A stretch of DNA of 64,000 nt, from the NCBI RefSeq assembly GCF_003149245.1, contig NZ_QGDL01000013.1:62001-126000 (forward strand), read 5' to 3'. This document shows positions 45,566 through 53,362 of this stretch, one piece after another. The first letter of the stretch is position 1. Every line of letters starts with the position of its first letter. Made by a program: the position numbers and the translations under genes. This stretch comes from Faecalicatena orotica. Its GTDB lineage: Bacteria > Bacillota > Clostridia > Lachnospirales > Lachnospiraceae. The notes below the pieces were generated by a model. That model saw only the letters and a list, made by a program, of their open reading frames with translations. It searched no databases and was not told where the DNA came from.

Positions 45566-45898
45566 CTATACCTCTGTTATCCGTTTTAAAATATTTTGTG
45601 CGTATTGTGTGTGCTTTTCCTCATACTCTCTTAGCAGTGCCTCGATGGAGTCACTGTTAGCCCCTGTCTGGCTGTCTAAAAGTCTGGTAGTGCTGCTTTC
45701 CAGCTCATCCCGTATCTTTCCGATGCGTTCTTGAGTCTTTGCCTCCAGATCCTCGTCGAACCTGCGCCGCGCGGCATCATATTCCTTGTCCAGAACAGAT
45801 TTCTGCGCTTCGGCATGGCTCACGATAGCGGCGGCGGCAGATTCTATTTCCGATAATTTCCTTACAATAGAGTCCATGTTAAGCCTCCTGTTAATCAT
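45566..45898 (-). CDS. V-type ATP synthase peripheral-stalk subunit (G/H-like)
   Basis: 110 residues, almost entirely charged coiled coil (VRKLSEIESAAAAIVSHAEA..., LDKEYDAARRRFDEDLEAKT). First gene of the V-ATPase operon, ATG after CAGGAGG. Size and position match the small stalk subunit that pairs with E; sequence is low in distinctive motifs. Confidence 0.75.
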   Translation of the reverse strand: MINRRLNMDSIVRKLSEIESAAAAIVSHAEAQKSVLDKEYDAARRRFDEDLEAKTQERIGKIRDELESSTTRLLDSQTGANSDSIEALLREYEEKHTQYAQNILKRITEV

Positions 45899-45915
45899 TG
45901 ATAGTAGTTGTATTT

Positions 45916-45943
45916 ATAATACACCTTTTCAAAAAAAAAGCAA
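45916..45943 (-). promoter_or_regulatory. Candidate promoter of the V-ATPase operon
   Basis: Read on the minus strand: TTGCTT (complement of 45938-45943), 16 bp, TATTAT (complement of 45916-45921), about 20 bp before the first start codon's leader. Confidence 0.55.
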
Positions 45944-45956
45944 GTTACGAACCGTT

Positions 45957-46060
45957 TAGAGACGTAATATTTCTCAGGTATACTACGTCCCAAATTAAGT
46001 TAGATGGTGTCCCAAATTGATTTAAGTGGTGTCCCAAAATGTATTTTGCCCTGTACCTTA
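45957..46060. repeat. Family B repeat, copy B3 (longest copy)
   Basis: On the minus strand it reads GGTACAGGG..., two GGGACACCA units, then GGGACGTAGTATACC and ATTACGTCTC. This is B1 in inverse orientation with an extra GGGACACCA-type unit. It fills most of the gap between the V-ATPase promoter and trmB; apart from it and the trmB promoter and leader, the 45899-46206 gap is empty. Confidence 0.8.
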
Positions 46061-46115
46061 TGTTATGGTATTATAATTTGTAGAAAAATATTTCAAGTTT
46101 TACACAATAAGAGGA

Positions 46116-46143
46116 TTGATTTTTAGCTGTTCTGTATTATACT
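46116..46143 (+). promoter_or_regulatory. Promoter of trmB
   Basis: TTGATT (46116-46121), 16 bp, TATACT (46138-46143). Confidence 0.55.
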
Positions 46144-46186
46144 TACCATAAATGGAAATAAAAAACGTTATTTATGGGAAGTAAGT
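46141..46186 (+). promoter_or_regulatory. Leader stem-loop of trmB
   Basis: ACTTACCATAAAT (46141-46153) pairs with ATTTATGG...GTAAGT (46170-46186), interrupted by GAA. Sits just before the ribosome site AAAAAGGAG, so it may influence initiation. Confidence 0.45.
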
Positions 46187-46206
46187 GAAAAAGGAGTATA
46201 TAGATT

Positions 46207-46857
46207 ATGAGATTGAGAAATATACCGCGTGCGGAAGGCACGCTTCAGGCACATCCGGCAGTAATCAAACGTCCGGAGGCGCAGAAAGGCTGTTGGAGGC
46301 AGGTTTTTGGCAATAAAAATCCGATACATATAGAAATTGGAATGGGAAAAGGCCGTTTCCTGCTGAATATGGCAGTAAAATATCCTGAGATTAATTTTAT
46401 TGGGATTGAGAGATATTCCAGTGTATTACTCCGGGCTGTGGAAAAGTTTGATACCGAGGAGTTTAATATGCTGAAAAATGTACGGCTTGTCTGCATGGAT
46501 GCAAAGGATGTGGAAGAAGTTTTTGCACAAAACGAAGTGGAAAAAATATATCTGAATTTTTCTGATCCCTGGCCTAAAGCAAGGCATGCGAAAAGACGCC
46601 TGACTTCAACAGAATTTTTGACAAGGTATGAGAAGATTCTTGCAAAGGGTGGAAAAATCGAGTTTAAGACGGATAATACAGAATTATTTAAATTTTCGAT
46701 GGAACAGGTAAGGGAAGCAGGGTGGATTCTTGAGAATTATACATATGACCTGCACCATCATGAAATAATGAATGCGGGAAATGTAATGACAGAATACGAA
46801 GAGAAATTCTCAGCAAAGGGAAATCCGATTAATAAACTGGTAGCAGTGAGAAAATAA
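46207..46857 (+). CDS. trmB: tRNA (guanine-N7-)-methyltransferase
   Basis: 216 residues. Makes m7G46 in tRNA using S-adenosylmethionine. Motif I IEIGMGKGRFLLNMA near residue 46, IERYSSVLLRA, the conserved LNFSDPWPKARHAKRRLTS near residue 118, and FKTDNTELF. AAAAAGGAG before ATG 46207; monocistronic. Confidence 0.96.
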   Translation: MRLRNIPRAEGTLQAHPAVIKRPEAQKGCWRQVFGNKNPIHIEIGMGKGRFLLNMAVKYPEINFIGIERYSSVLLRAVEKFDTEEFNMLKNVRLVCMDAKDVEEVFAQNEVEKIYLNFSDPWPKARHAKRRLTSTEFLTRYEKILAKGGKIEFKTDNTELFKFSMEQVREAGWILENYTYDLHHHEIMNAGNVMTEYEEKFSAKGNPINKLVAVRK

Positions 46858-46887
46858 GAGCACAAACAGGCAGAAACATTACAATTA

Positions 46888-46943
46888 GGTACACCACAAA
46901 AGTTAATTAGGGACGTAGTAAACCTTTAAAATATTACGTCCCC
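46888..46943. repeat. Family B repeat, copy B4
   Basis: GGTACACCACAAAAGTTAAT, GGGACGTAGTAAACC and TATTACGTCCCC. Nearly the same 56 bp as in B1 (5423-5478), differing around the loop. Lies after trmB and could act as its terminator stem. Confidence 0.88.
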
Positions 46944-47018
46944 ATTCACAGTTTTTTCATATTTTGCATATTATATCCATGAGGAGATATAGCCTTACAC
47001 GGGCAGTTGGAGGTATGT

Positions 47019-47159
47019 ATGAGAGGCAGAGGCTGGAAGGATTTTGTTTGTCATAAGATGTACTGCAGGCCGGACCTGAACCGCAAGCTGATGTGTCTGA
47101 AGCGTTCGCTTGACGAGGTGTGTGAGATACTGAACAGCGGGAGCTGCCGTGGTAAATAG
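47019..47159 (+). CDS. Cysteine-containing mini-protein (46 residues), unknown
   Basis: ATG 47019 follows TTGGAGGT. The peptide (MRGRGWKDFVCHKMYCRPDL...) is basic and has five cysteines (11, 16, 26, 36, 43) without a clear zinc-finger pairing. It ends 26 bp before the thioredoxin gene and probably shares its transcript. No family recognised; codon pattern looks coding (no rare-codon excess seen by eye). Confidence 0.5.
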   Translation: MRGRGWKDFVCHKMYCRPDLNRKLMCLKRSLDEVCEILNSGSCRGK

Positions 47160-47185
47160 AATATAGAGAAACGTAGGTGTTTGCT

Positions 47186-47497
47186 ATGAAAATCAAAGTA
47201 ACTGCGAAAAATTACCCACAGGAGGTACTTCGGTCAGGGATGCCTGTGTTAGTTGAATTCTTTGCTGTTTGGTGCGGGAAATGTGCAATGATGGCTGATA
47301 TTGTGGATGAACTTGCATCTGAATATGCAGGCAGGGTCAAGGTGTGTCAGATTGATATTGAGGAATGTGAAATCCTGGCATCGGAATTTGATGTTGAGGT
47401 GGTGCCGACCTTTGTTCTTTTTAAAGGTGGCAGGCCGGTTTCAGCGGCCAGCGGGGTGCTGAATAAGGAAGTTCTGATAGATATGATCGAGTCATGA
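47186..47497 (+). CDS. Thioredoxin-family protein with WCGKC active site
   Basis: 103 residues from ATG 47186 (GTG 47177 possible). Thioredoxin fold with FFAVWCGKCAMMADIVDEL (Cys30 and Cys33), the cis-Pro in VVPTFVLFKGG and no signal peptide, so a cytoplasmic dithiol-disulfide protein. The proline between the cysteines of classical thioredoxin (WCGPC) is replaced by lysine, which should change redox potential. Downstream of the five-cysteine mini-protein, a possible partner. Confidence 0.88.
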   Translation: MKIKVTAKNYPQEVLRSGMPVLVEFFAVWCGKCAMMADIVDELASEYAGRVKVCQIDIEECEILASEFDVEVVPTFVLFKGGRPVSAASGVLNKEVLIDMIES

Positions 47498-47505
47498 TAT
47501 GGAGG

Positions 47506-47540
47506 GGCGGTATGCTTTCCGGGACAGGAGGTATACCGCC
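47506..47540. terminator. Hairpin between thioredoxin and the convergent DUF1062 gene
   Basis: GGCGGTAT (47506-47513) pairs perfectly with ATACCGCC (47533-47540), followed by a T-rich stretch; it sits between two convergent stop codons. Confidence 0.7.
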
Positions 47541-47545
47541 GGTTT

Positions 47546-48115
47546 CTATTTATAGGGAGTGGACATATCTATGTACAGAGTAATTTCCTGATTTAGCTTG
47601 CATTTCTTTAGTCCTTTTAAAGAAATATTTTGTATTCTGCCGTCAGTTATTAGTTTTTCGAGTTCCCGTGAGGAGAGTCCAAGCTTTTCCCGAAGGATCT
47701 GGGATACTTTCACGGGAAGAGAATACCGGCTTGTGATCTGAAGTTCAACGGTTGTGCCGGAATCGGGATGGGGGCCAAGGATTTGATAATCGGGAAGTAC
47801 GATTTCTGCGCCGTTAGTCTGGAGAAGCCAGGTGGAGAAAGCATATTGAAGGGCAAGGCTTACATCGTTGCTGTAAAATTGTTCCAGAAGGCGGTTGTCG
47901 ATGCTTTCGGGTTTGATTCTGGAATAGAGGGGCAGGTTCCAGGTTGTCCGGCAGTTTTTACATTTATAGATCAGCCAGATGTCCAGATATTTACCCTGGG
48001 CATTAACCCGGAACCTGCCTGAGCTCGCATGCTCCGTTTTTTTCTGGCATTTTTTGCAGTATTTAAGTGCCAGAGGAGGGGTGCTGTACTGCACCACCCA
48101 TACTATTTGTTGCAT
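47546..48115 (-). CDS. DUF1062 family protein with zinc ribbon
   Basis: 189 residues. Residues about 1-65 carry two knuckles (YCKKCQKKTEH and YKCKNCRTTWNLPLY) like a zinc ribbon; the remainder matches the layout of DUF1062 (PESIDNRLLEQFYSND, LREKLGLSSRELEKLITDGRI). The C-terminal segment resembles an S4-like RNA-binding turn, suggesting nucleic-acid contact; function unknown. Confidence 0.8.
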   Translation of the reverse strand: MQQIVWVVQYSTPPLALKYCKKCQKKTEHASSGRFRVNAQGKYLDIWLIYKCKNCRTTWNLPLYSRIKPESIDNRLLEQFYSNDVSLALQYAFSTWLLQTNGAEIVLPDYQILGPHPDSGTTVELQITSRYSLPVKVSQILREKLGLSSRELEKLITDGRIQNISLKGLKKCKLNQEITLYIDMSTPYK

Positions 48116-48306
48116 TTTTTTCGAGTCCTTTCCTGTTAATTTAGAACAAGAAAGTAATAATAGGCGGATTTTTTTCGGATTTTCTCATGATCTGGTCTCC
48201 TTTCTTATGATTGCAGGTTTTCCTGCTGTAAAAAGTGTAGCATGACAGGCAGATAAAACCTACCTAATAGATTTTTTATACTTTATTTTGCGGCGGGGAC
48301 ATAAGA

Positions 48307-48352
48307 AAGGAGACCAAACGGATGCCGGTTATTGCATGGGTTTAGTCTCCTT
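48307..48352. terminator. Hairpin downstream of the CD3324-family gene
   Basis: AAGGAGAC (48307-48314) pairs with GTCTCCTT (48345-48352), with additional AAAC/GTTT pairing. On the minus strand TTTCTT follows, so it can end the CD3324-family transcript. Confidence 0.65.
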
Positions 48353-48355
48353 GTA

Positions 48356-48631
48356 TCATTTCCTTTTCTTTTCCTGACCGATGATCCGCTGGATGCTCTT
48401 GAATGACAGAAAGTATTTTTCGGCAAGGCGGTCCATGCGTTCTCCTTTTAAGTAGTCGGCATAGATTTGTTCATTCCTGAGTCTGAGTTCCTGGCGGGTT
48501 GAAGTTCCTTCACCCCAGGACTTTTTATTGGCCGCAGCCTTGGGGATGTAGATCAGCTCGCCGTCTATATATTCCTGTATCTTTTCCAGTAAATCACGGG
48601 GCAGGATATGGTTTGCTTTCTGATAGCTCAT
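48356..48631 (-). CDS. CD3324-family helix-turn-helix protein
   Basis: 91 residues. Begins SYQKANHILPRDLLEKIQEYIDGELIYIPK, then a basic loop (KKSWGEGTSTRQELRLRNEQIY) and a C-terminal HTH-like segment (MDRLAEKYFLSFKSIQRIIGQ), the pattern of CD3324 proteins related to the Mor-type DNA-binding family. Probably a small transcription factor; targets unknown. Confidence 0.82.
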   Translation of the reverse strand: MSYQKANHILPRDLLEKIQEYIDGELIYIPKAAANKKSWGEGTSTRQELRLRNEQIYADYLKGERMDRLAEKYFLSFKSIQRIIGQEKKRK

Positions 48632-49001
48632 GTTGCTCTCCTAGTTCGTTCTTAATGAAACATAGCGTTTAATTAAGTTAAAATTGTTTCAGGATCAGCA
48701 AGGGCTATTTTTGTAAATCTGAACATTCATATCCTGGCTAAAGCGTCAGTGCTTCTGCCCGCTCAGGGTATCTGTGATAAAAATTCATTTCACCGCAATA
48801 GCCTCTGCTATGCAGTCATAAAGATAGGATTAAGCATAAGTCTCAAAGGTCCTCCTTATTTTTTTGCGTGACGGAGAATCAGTAATTCCCCTGACTTGAT
48901 GAAAGTATATCATGACTCCGTCAGTTATGCACCTTAAATTCTTTTTATAAACAAAGTTAAGGCTTCAAAATAAAGTGAAGCATCGATGGTGCTCCTGCAG
49001 T
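48632..49001. other. Intergenic region with palindromes, no intact gene
   Basis: Contains TGACGGAG / CTCCGTCA inverted arms (near 48875 and 48920) around a TATACT on the minus strand (within 48908-48916), so probably a leftward promoter for the CD3324-family gene, followed by AAGGAGG and only tiny minus-strand ORFs (12 and 16 codons). These may be a decayed gene. Near 48963-48982 GCTTC...GAAGC could weakly end the ATC-hydrolase transcript. Confidence 0.35.
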
Positions 49002-49721
49002 TTAAAGGTATTCCTGCATGGAGTGTTCTTCATAAACCTGGTCGAGTACCTCAAGATATTCCGCCCCGAATATGCGGACATATTCTTTTACAGCGCACTT
49101 CACCGCATTTCTGCCAGCATCGCCAAGCTCTTTTTCCAGCATTTTACTGATGGTATATAAAATATGTGCGGTATGATATGTAAAGTCCTTCATACAGGAA
49201 GTGCCAAGCTCTGTCTTTTTCTTTGCCAGCAGTTGGTTTTCCGCCTCTGTCAGCGGGTGCCCCCAGTCAAATTCACACCGTTCACCGCCCCAGCTTAATG
49301 GTGTGGATAATTGTGTGCATATGAAGTCACTTCGAAACCCTTGATAGACGGCGTTATCCACATTCAGGCAGTAATATTTCCCGTATTCGGACAGACCGTG
49401 TTTCTTCCAGGCGTCACACCACGCACATCTTGAGACATAGGTTCTCAGGGTGGGGGTTATACATAATTGTCCGGCGTCCATCTGTCCTTCATAATCAGGA
49501 TGCCACTCCCCGTAAGCCTGGCTGGTCATTGTGGTCAGGTCGTCCCCGTGTTTTAAGGCATTTTGCGCCATACGTGCGCCGCGTTCGTTTCCATATCTTG
49601 TCATGCCTTTGAGAATCGCATCTTTTCCCTTTTCGCCGTTTTCTTTAATGGCGTATTTGGCTAAAAGGCCGAAAAGAGTGGCGTGATGTTCGATTTTACA
49701 AGCTGGCTGTGTTGATGACAT
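49002..49721 (-). CDS. L-2-amino-thiazoline-4-carboxylic acid hydrolase family protein
   Basis: 239 residues. Family features: N-terminal all-helical part (FGLLAKYAIKENGEKGKDAI), RCAWCDAWKKHGLSEYGKYYCLNVDNAVYQGF with paired cysteines, and a C-terminal helical segment (YHTAHILYTISKMLEKELGD). Named after a Pseudomonas cysteine-synthesis enzyme, but most clostridial members are of unknown substrate. Stands alone; AAAGGAGG before the start. Confidence 0.8.
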   Translation of the reverse strand: MSSTQPACKIEHHATLFGLLAKYAIKENGEKGKDAILKGMTRYGNERGARMAQNALKHGDDLTTMTSQAYGEWHPDYEGQMDAGQLCITPTLRTYVSRCAWCDAWKKHGLSEYGKYYCLNVDNAVYQGFRSDFICTQLSTPLSWGGERCEFDWGHPLTEAENQLLAKKKTELGTSCMKDFTYHTAHILYTISKMLEKELGDAGRNAVKCAVKEYVRIFGAEYLEVLDQVYEEHSMQEYL

Positions 49722-49888
49722 GGCAGATTCCTCCTTTAAACTGGTGTTAAATAATATTCTTATGAAGTCAGTATATCAATTTATCATGAAAAAGGGTAGC
49801 ATTCTGAAAATTTAACTTTAACATTAGATAATCGTAAATAGATAAAATATTGCGCTTCCTTTTTAAGTTTCAGTTGCTTATTTTAAAA

Positions 49889-49917
49889 TTGCAGATAGAA
49901 TAAAACTATAGTGTATT
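49889..49917 (+). promoter_or_regulatory. Candidate promoter of the YesM/YesN genes
   Basis: TTGCAG (49889-49894), 17 bp, TGTATT (49912-49917). The stretch 49722-49935 otherwise holds only the leftward promoter area of the ATC-hydrolase homologue. Confidence 0.45.
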
Positions 49918-49950
49918 TGATAGTTATTTTATCCGATGGGAGAAGTTAAT

Positions 49951-51696
49951 ATGAGAAAACACCGCCGCCCCTTAAAACTGAAGACAATTCTGATTATTTT
50001 ATCTGCAAGTATTATTATCTGTACGCTGGGTATCAGCGGGATTATTTCTTTCCAGATGTTTGAGAGACTGATGGTACAGAAAATTTCTAATTCCAGAGTG
50101 GATGTACTGACCCAGATTTCTGAGAAGGTTTCGGCAATTAAATCTAACGCAGAGATGTTATCGAACCTGTATTTTTATAATGAAAATCTGACAGATCTCT
50201 ACCACGAGGGAAGCTATACCAGGGAAGAGCAGGAAAAGATACTGGAGAATTTCAAAAATATAGAAAGTTTATCAGGGATGACCCAGGCTGCGACAGGGCT
50301 TGATTTTTACTATTCTTTTCTCATGGAAAACGGGTATACCTACAGTACGGGGCCGGCGAAAAATGCACAGTCACTGGCAGATTACAGGAATAAGCTGTGG
50401 TTTCTCGATGTGCTGGAAGAGAAAGAAAAATGGATTTCTACATATGAGGACAGTCAGGGGAAGAGTATCGTTTCGATTGCACGGACGATGACGGATGAAA
50501 ACGGGGATTTTATCGGATTATTCCTTTTTAATATATACGAGAAGAATTTCAGCCAGGTGTTTGAGTCACTGTCTGATAAAAACGATATCTACATTGTGGA
50601 CAATATTGGGAATATCGTATCGCACAGGAATAAAGAACTGATAGGAATTCGTTTTTACGATATGGATGTCATGAATGAGATGTTCCGGGAGCAGAATTAT
50701 AACATCATCGAGAAAAGTCAGAAGAAATATCTGTTTTCCATCTATAAAAATCAGGAGTTGAACTGGATTCTGGTGGAGGAGATTCCGCTCGAACTACTTC
50801 TGGGAGACGTGAAATCCATACAGAGGAGGATGGTGATGATTGGGCTGATCATTTTCTCGGTCAGTATGCTGGTCTGCTTCTATATTTCCCACAGGACAAC
50901 AAGGCCGCTCGGGGAGCTGGTGCATGAACTGGAGAAGGTGGGGAAATCTGAAAAAAATGACCAGAAATTCGAGGCCGCGGGGTGGCGTGAGATTAACACG
51001 ATCTGCGAAGAATGCAATTATATGAACCAGAGGATCAGGAGTCTTGTGACCGCGATTAAAGATTCGGAGAAAAAGAAGCGGGCCGCGGAGATGGGATTTA
51101 TGCAGTCACAGATGAGTCCGCATTTCCTCTATAATACTCTGTTTTCCATCCGCTGTCTTGTGGATATGGGGAATAAACAGGGGGCGATCGGGATCATTGA
51201 TGCGTTCACTTCGATTTTGAAATATATTTTGTCATATAAGAGTGAATTTGTGGATGTGTCGCAGGAGATCAAGTTTCTGGAGGATTATTCAATCCTGCAG
51301 AAATACCGGTACGGAGATCAGTTTTCACTCGAAATTATATGTCCGCAGGAACTGTATCAGAAAAAGGTACTCAGAATGATTCTGGAACCTCTTGTCGAGA
51401 ATTCGCTTTTCCACGGTCTGGATGATGAGGTGGATGCGATCCACGTAACGGTCAGTTTTCAGGTGTGCGATGGCGATATGCTGATTACGGTAACGGATGA
51501 CGGCGTAGGATTTACGGATGAGAATTACATGGAACTGAGCAGGAAAATCCGTTCTAAGGAGCAGTCGAACATGATCGGGATGAATAATATCCGGGAGCGG
51601 ATTAAGATGAACTTCGGAAAAAAATACGGCTTAAGCATTGATACAAATTATGAGGATGGCGCCCGGATTATCGTTAAGATTCCGGTGCTGGAATAG
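49951..51696 (+). CDS. YesM-type sensor histidine kinase
   Basis: 581 residues from ATG 49951, because GGGAGAAG lies between it and the in-frame ATG 49936. Helix near residues 13-36, extracellular dCache-like sensor to about 290, second helix 295-315, HAMP, His_kinase domain with MGFMQSQMSPHFLYNTLFSIR (phospho-His near residue 390) and HATPase (EPLVENSLFHGL, DDGVGF, IGMNNIRERI). Family members respond to sugars or other nutrients and act with AraC-type regulators such as the next gene. Confidence 0.92.
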   Translation: MRKHRRPLKLKTILIILSASIIICTLGISGIISFQMFERLMVQKISNSRVDVLTQISEKVSAIKSNAEMLSNLYFYNENLTDLYHEGSYTREEQEKILENFKNIESLSGMTQAATGLDFYYSFLMENGYTYSTGPAKNAQSLADYRNKLWFLDVLEEKEKWISTYEDSQGKSIVSIARTMTDENGDFIGLFLFNIYEKNFSQVFESLSDKNDIYIVDNIGNIVSHRNKELIGIRFYDMDVMNEMFREQNYNIIEKSQKKYLFSIYKNQELNWILVEEIPLELLLGDVKSIQRRMVMIGLIIFSVSMLVCFYISHRTTRPLGELVHELEKVGKSEKNDQKFEAAGWREINTICEECNYMNQRIRSLVTAIKDSEKKKRAAEMGFMQSQMSPHFLYNTLFSIRCLVDMGNKQGAIGIIDAFTSILKYILSYKSEFVDVSQEIKFLEDYSILQKYRYGDQFSLEIICPQELYQKKVLRMILEPLVENSLFHGLDDEVDAIHVTVSFQVCDGDMLITVTDDGVGFTDENYMELSRKIRSKEQSNMIGMNNIRERIKMNFGKKYGLSIDTNYEDGARIIVKIPVLE

Positions 51697-51743
51697 GTCA
51701 GGGGTGTAAGGACCGGTTTTACATAAGCATGGAGGGTAAAAGG

Positions 51744-53198
51744 ATGAGAATATTGATTGTGGATGATGAACTTCCAATCCGTGAATGGCTGAAGATGTCC
51801 ATATCAGCACTGGAAGGAAATACAAATGAGGTATGTACTGCGCCAAATGGCAAGGATGCGTGGGAGCTGTTTTCAAAGGAGCCGTTCGACATGGTTGTAA
51901 CGGATATTAAAATGCCAAAAATGGGAGGGCTTGAGCTTCTGCAGAAGATCAAGAATTCATGCGGGGAGACATATGTCGTGATGCTGACTTCATATAGTGA
52001 GTTTGAATATGCCAGAGAGGCGATTAAATATCAGGCGAATGAGTATGTGTTAAAAAATGAGATTACGGCAGAAGTGCTCGGGCAGATCATGGAAAATTAT
52101 CACGAAAGTAAAAAGAGCCGCAAAGAGGTGGAAAAACCCCAGTACATCAAGGATCTGCTTACGACCCCGCATCTGGCAGAAACATTTCCGGTGAAAAAGA
52201 AAGAGGGAGAGCACATCTTTGCGGCTGCTTTTGCAGAGAAGGAATCGGACAAGGCGGTATTTGAAAGCTTTCTGAATGCATTTGTGCTGAGAATCGAGCC
52301 TTGTTTTTATGAGAAAGATATTTCGGTCTGGGTATGCAGCTATAAAAACAGCTATTCTACGGGGGCATGTTTTGGTGAGGCGATGGCATTCTGTAAGGAT
52401 CTGGCGCTTCTGAAAGAAACAGGGGTCGGGTTTTCCGGTTTTACGGAAGAAATCCCGGAGGCATGCCAGCGTGCGAGGATGGCATTGAACCTCGGATTCT
52501 ATGAGAACCGTCAGGGTGTATTTTTGTACAAGGAAGAGGATCAGGAGGCCGGTCTTCAGAAAATAAAGGGCATTCGGAAAAATGTAATATCGATGATCCG
52601 TAAAGACCGCCAGGAGGAGGCAAAGGGATATATTGCAGACCTGTACAAAGAGCTTACGAAGGCACAGGTCCTGGATCTGGATCAGGTGCGGGGATGCTTC
52701 ACAGATATGGTGGATGCATACAAAGTGTCGAAGATGGAGTTCGCCGGCCGCGGGCTGGAGGAACTATGCAGAAAGACCAGGGATGGAATTGAAGGCGCCG
52801 GGAGTCTGGAGCAGCTCAGGAAAGAAATGGATACCTTCCTGCGGGAACTGAAAGGCACAATGGTAGTCGGCGAGAAAGCATACTCCGAATACGTGAAATC
52901 AGCGATTGCTTATACTGTGGACAATTACGCTTTCATCGAATCACTGACAGAAGTCGCTGATTACGTGAATATCAATGCAGACTATTTCTGCAGGCTGTTC
53001 AAGGCCGAAACAGGGTCTACCTATAATAGTTATCTGACAAACTGCCGGATTCAAAAAGCTGTGGAACTACTCACCAACACCGATCTGAAGGTATATGAAG
53101 TAGCTGAGAAGGTCGGGTACTCCAACCTGTCCTACTTTTCGAGGGTATTCAAAAAGGTAATGGGTGTGAATCCGTTCTTTTACCAAAAGAAGCGGTAA
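51744..53198 (+). CDS. YesN-type response regulator with AraC DNA-binding domain
   Basis: 484 residues from ATG 51744 (GGAGGG seven bases before; ATG 51729 possible). Receiver with VDDELPIREW, Asp in VVTDIKMPKMGG and Lys in YVLKNE; a middle region of about 250 residues; C-terminal AraC pair of HTHs (LTEVADYVNINADYFCRLFKAETG, VYEVAEKVGYSNLSYFSRVFKK). Likely activates the transport/sulfatase operon that follows. The stop codon lies in family A repeat A5. Confidence 0.92.
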   Translation: MRILIVDDELPIREWLKMSISALEGNTNEVCTAPNGKDAWELFSKEPFDMVVTDIKMPKMGGLELLQKIKNSCGETYVVMLTSYSEFEYAREAIKYQANEYVLKNEITAEVLGQIMENYHESKKSRKEVEKPQYIKDLLTTPHLAETFPVKKKEGEHIFAAAFAEKESDKAVFESFLNAFVLRIEPCFYEKDISVWVCSYKNSYSTGACFGEAMAFCKDLALLKETGVGFSGFTEEIPEACQRARMALNLGFYENRQGVFLYKEEDQEAGLQKIKGIRKNVISMIRKDRQEEAKGYIADLYKELTKAQVLDLDQVRGCFTDMVDAYKVSKMEFAGRGLEELCRKTRDGIEGAGSLEQLRKEMDTFLRELKGTMVVGEKAYSEYVKSAIAYTVDNYAFIESLTEVADYVNINADYFCRLFKAETGSTYNSYLTNCRIQKAVELLTNTDLKVYEVAEKVGYSNLSYFSRVFKKVMGVNPFFYQKKR

Positions 53199-53219
53199 AG
53201 GGGTCTGACCCCTTTGCAG
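53192..53219. repeat. Family A repeat, copy A5, overlapping the regulator stop codon
   Basis: GCGGTAAAGGGGTCTGACC with arm CCCTTTGCAG. The stop TAA (53196-53198) is part of the stem. Orientation of the central TCAGA is inverted (TCTGA) compared with the other copies. Confidence 0.88.
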
Positions 53220-53310
53220 AATCCCGACAAAAAGTCGTTTTTGTGTTAATAACCAAGAAGCATTTCTTTTAAGAAGTCAGAAAAGTGCAAGATGCTTACA
53301 GTTCTGTGTG

Positions 53311-53338
53311 TTGGATTTTTCTGCAGATCCGGTAAGAT
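53311..53338 (+). promoter_or_regulatory. Candidate promoter of the ABC/sulfatase operon
   Basis: TTGGAT (53311-53316), 16 bp, TAAGAT (53333-53338), about 25 bp before the first binding-protein start codon. It lies 110 bp after the YesN-type gene, giving the operon its own start. Confidence 0.55.
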
Positions 53339-53362
53339 ATTATTAGAGACAGGGAGATAGAG

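Noticed and set aside
48193-48316. Insertion-sequence ends
   Set aside because: Only 90 bp lie between the arms, with no transposase and no target duplication seen.
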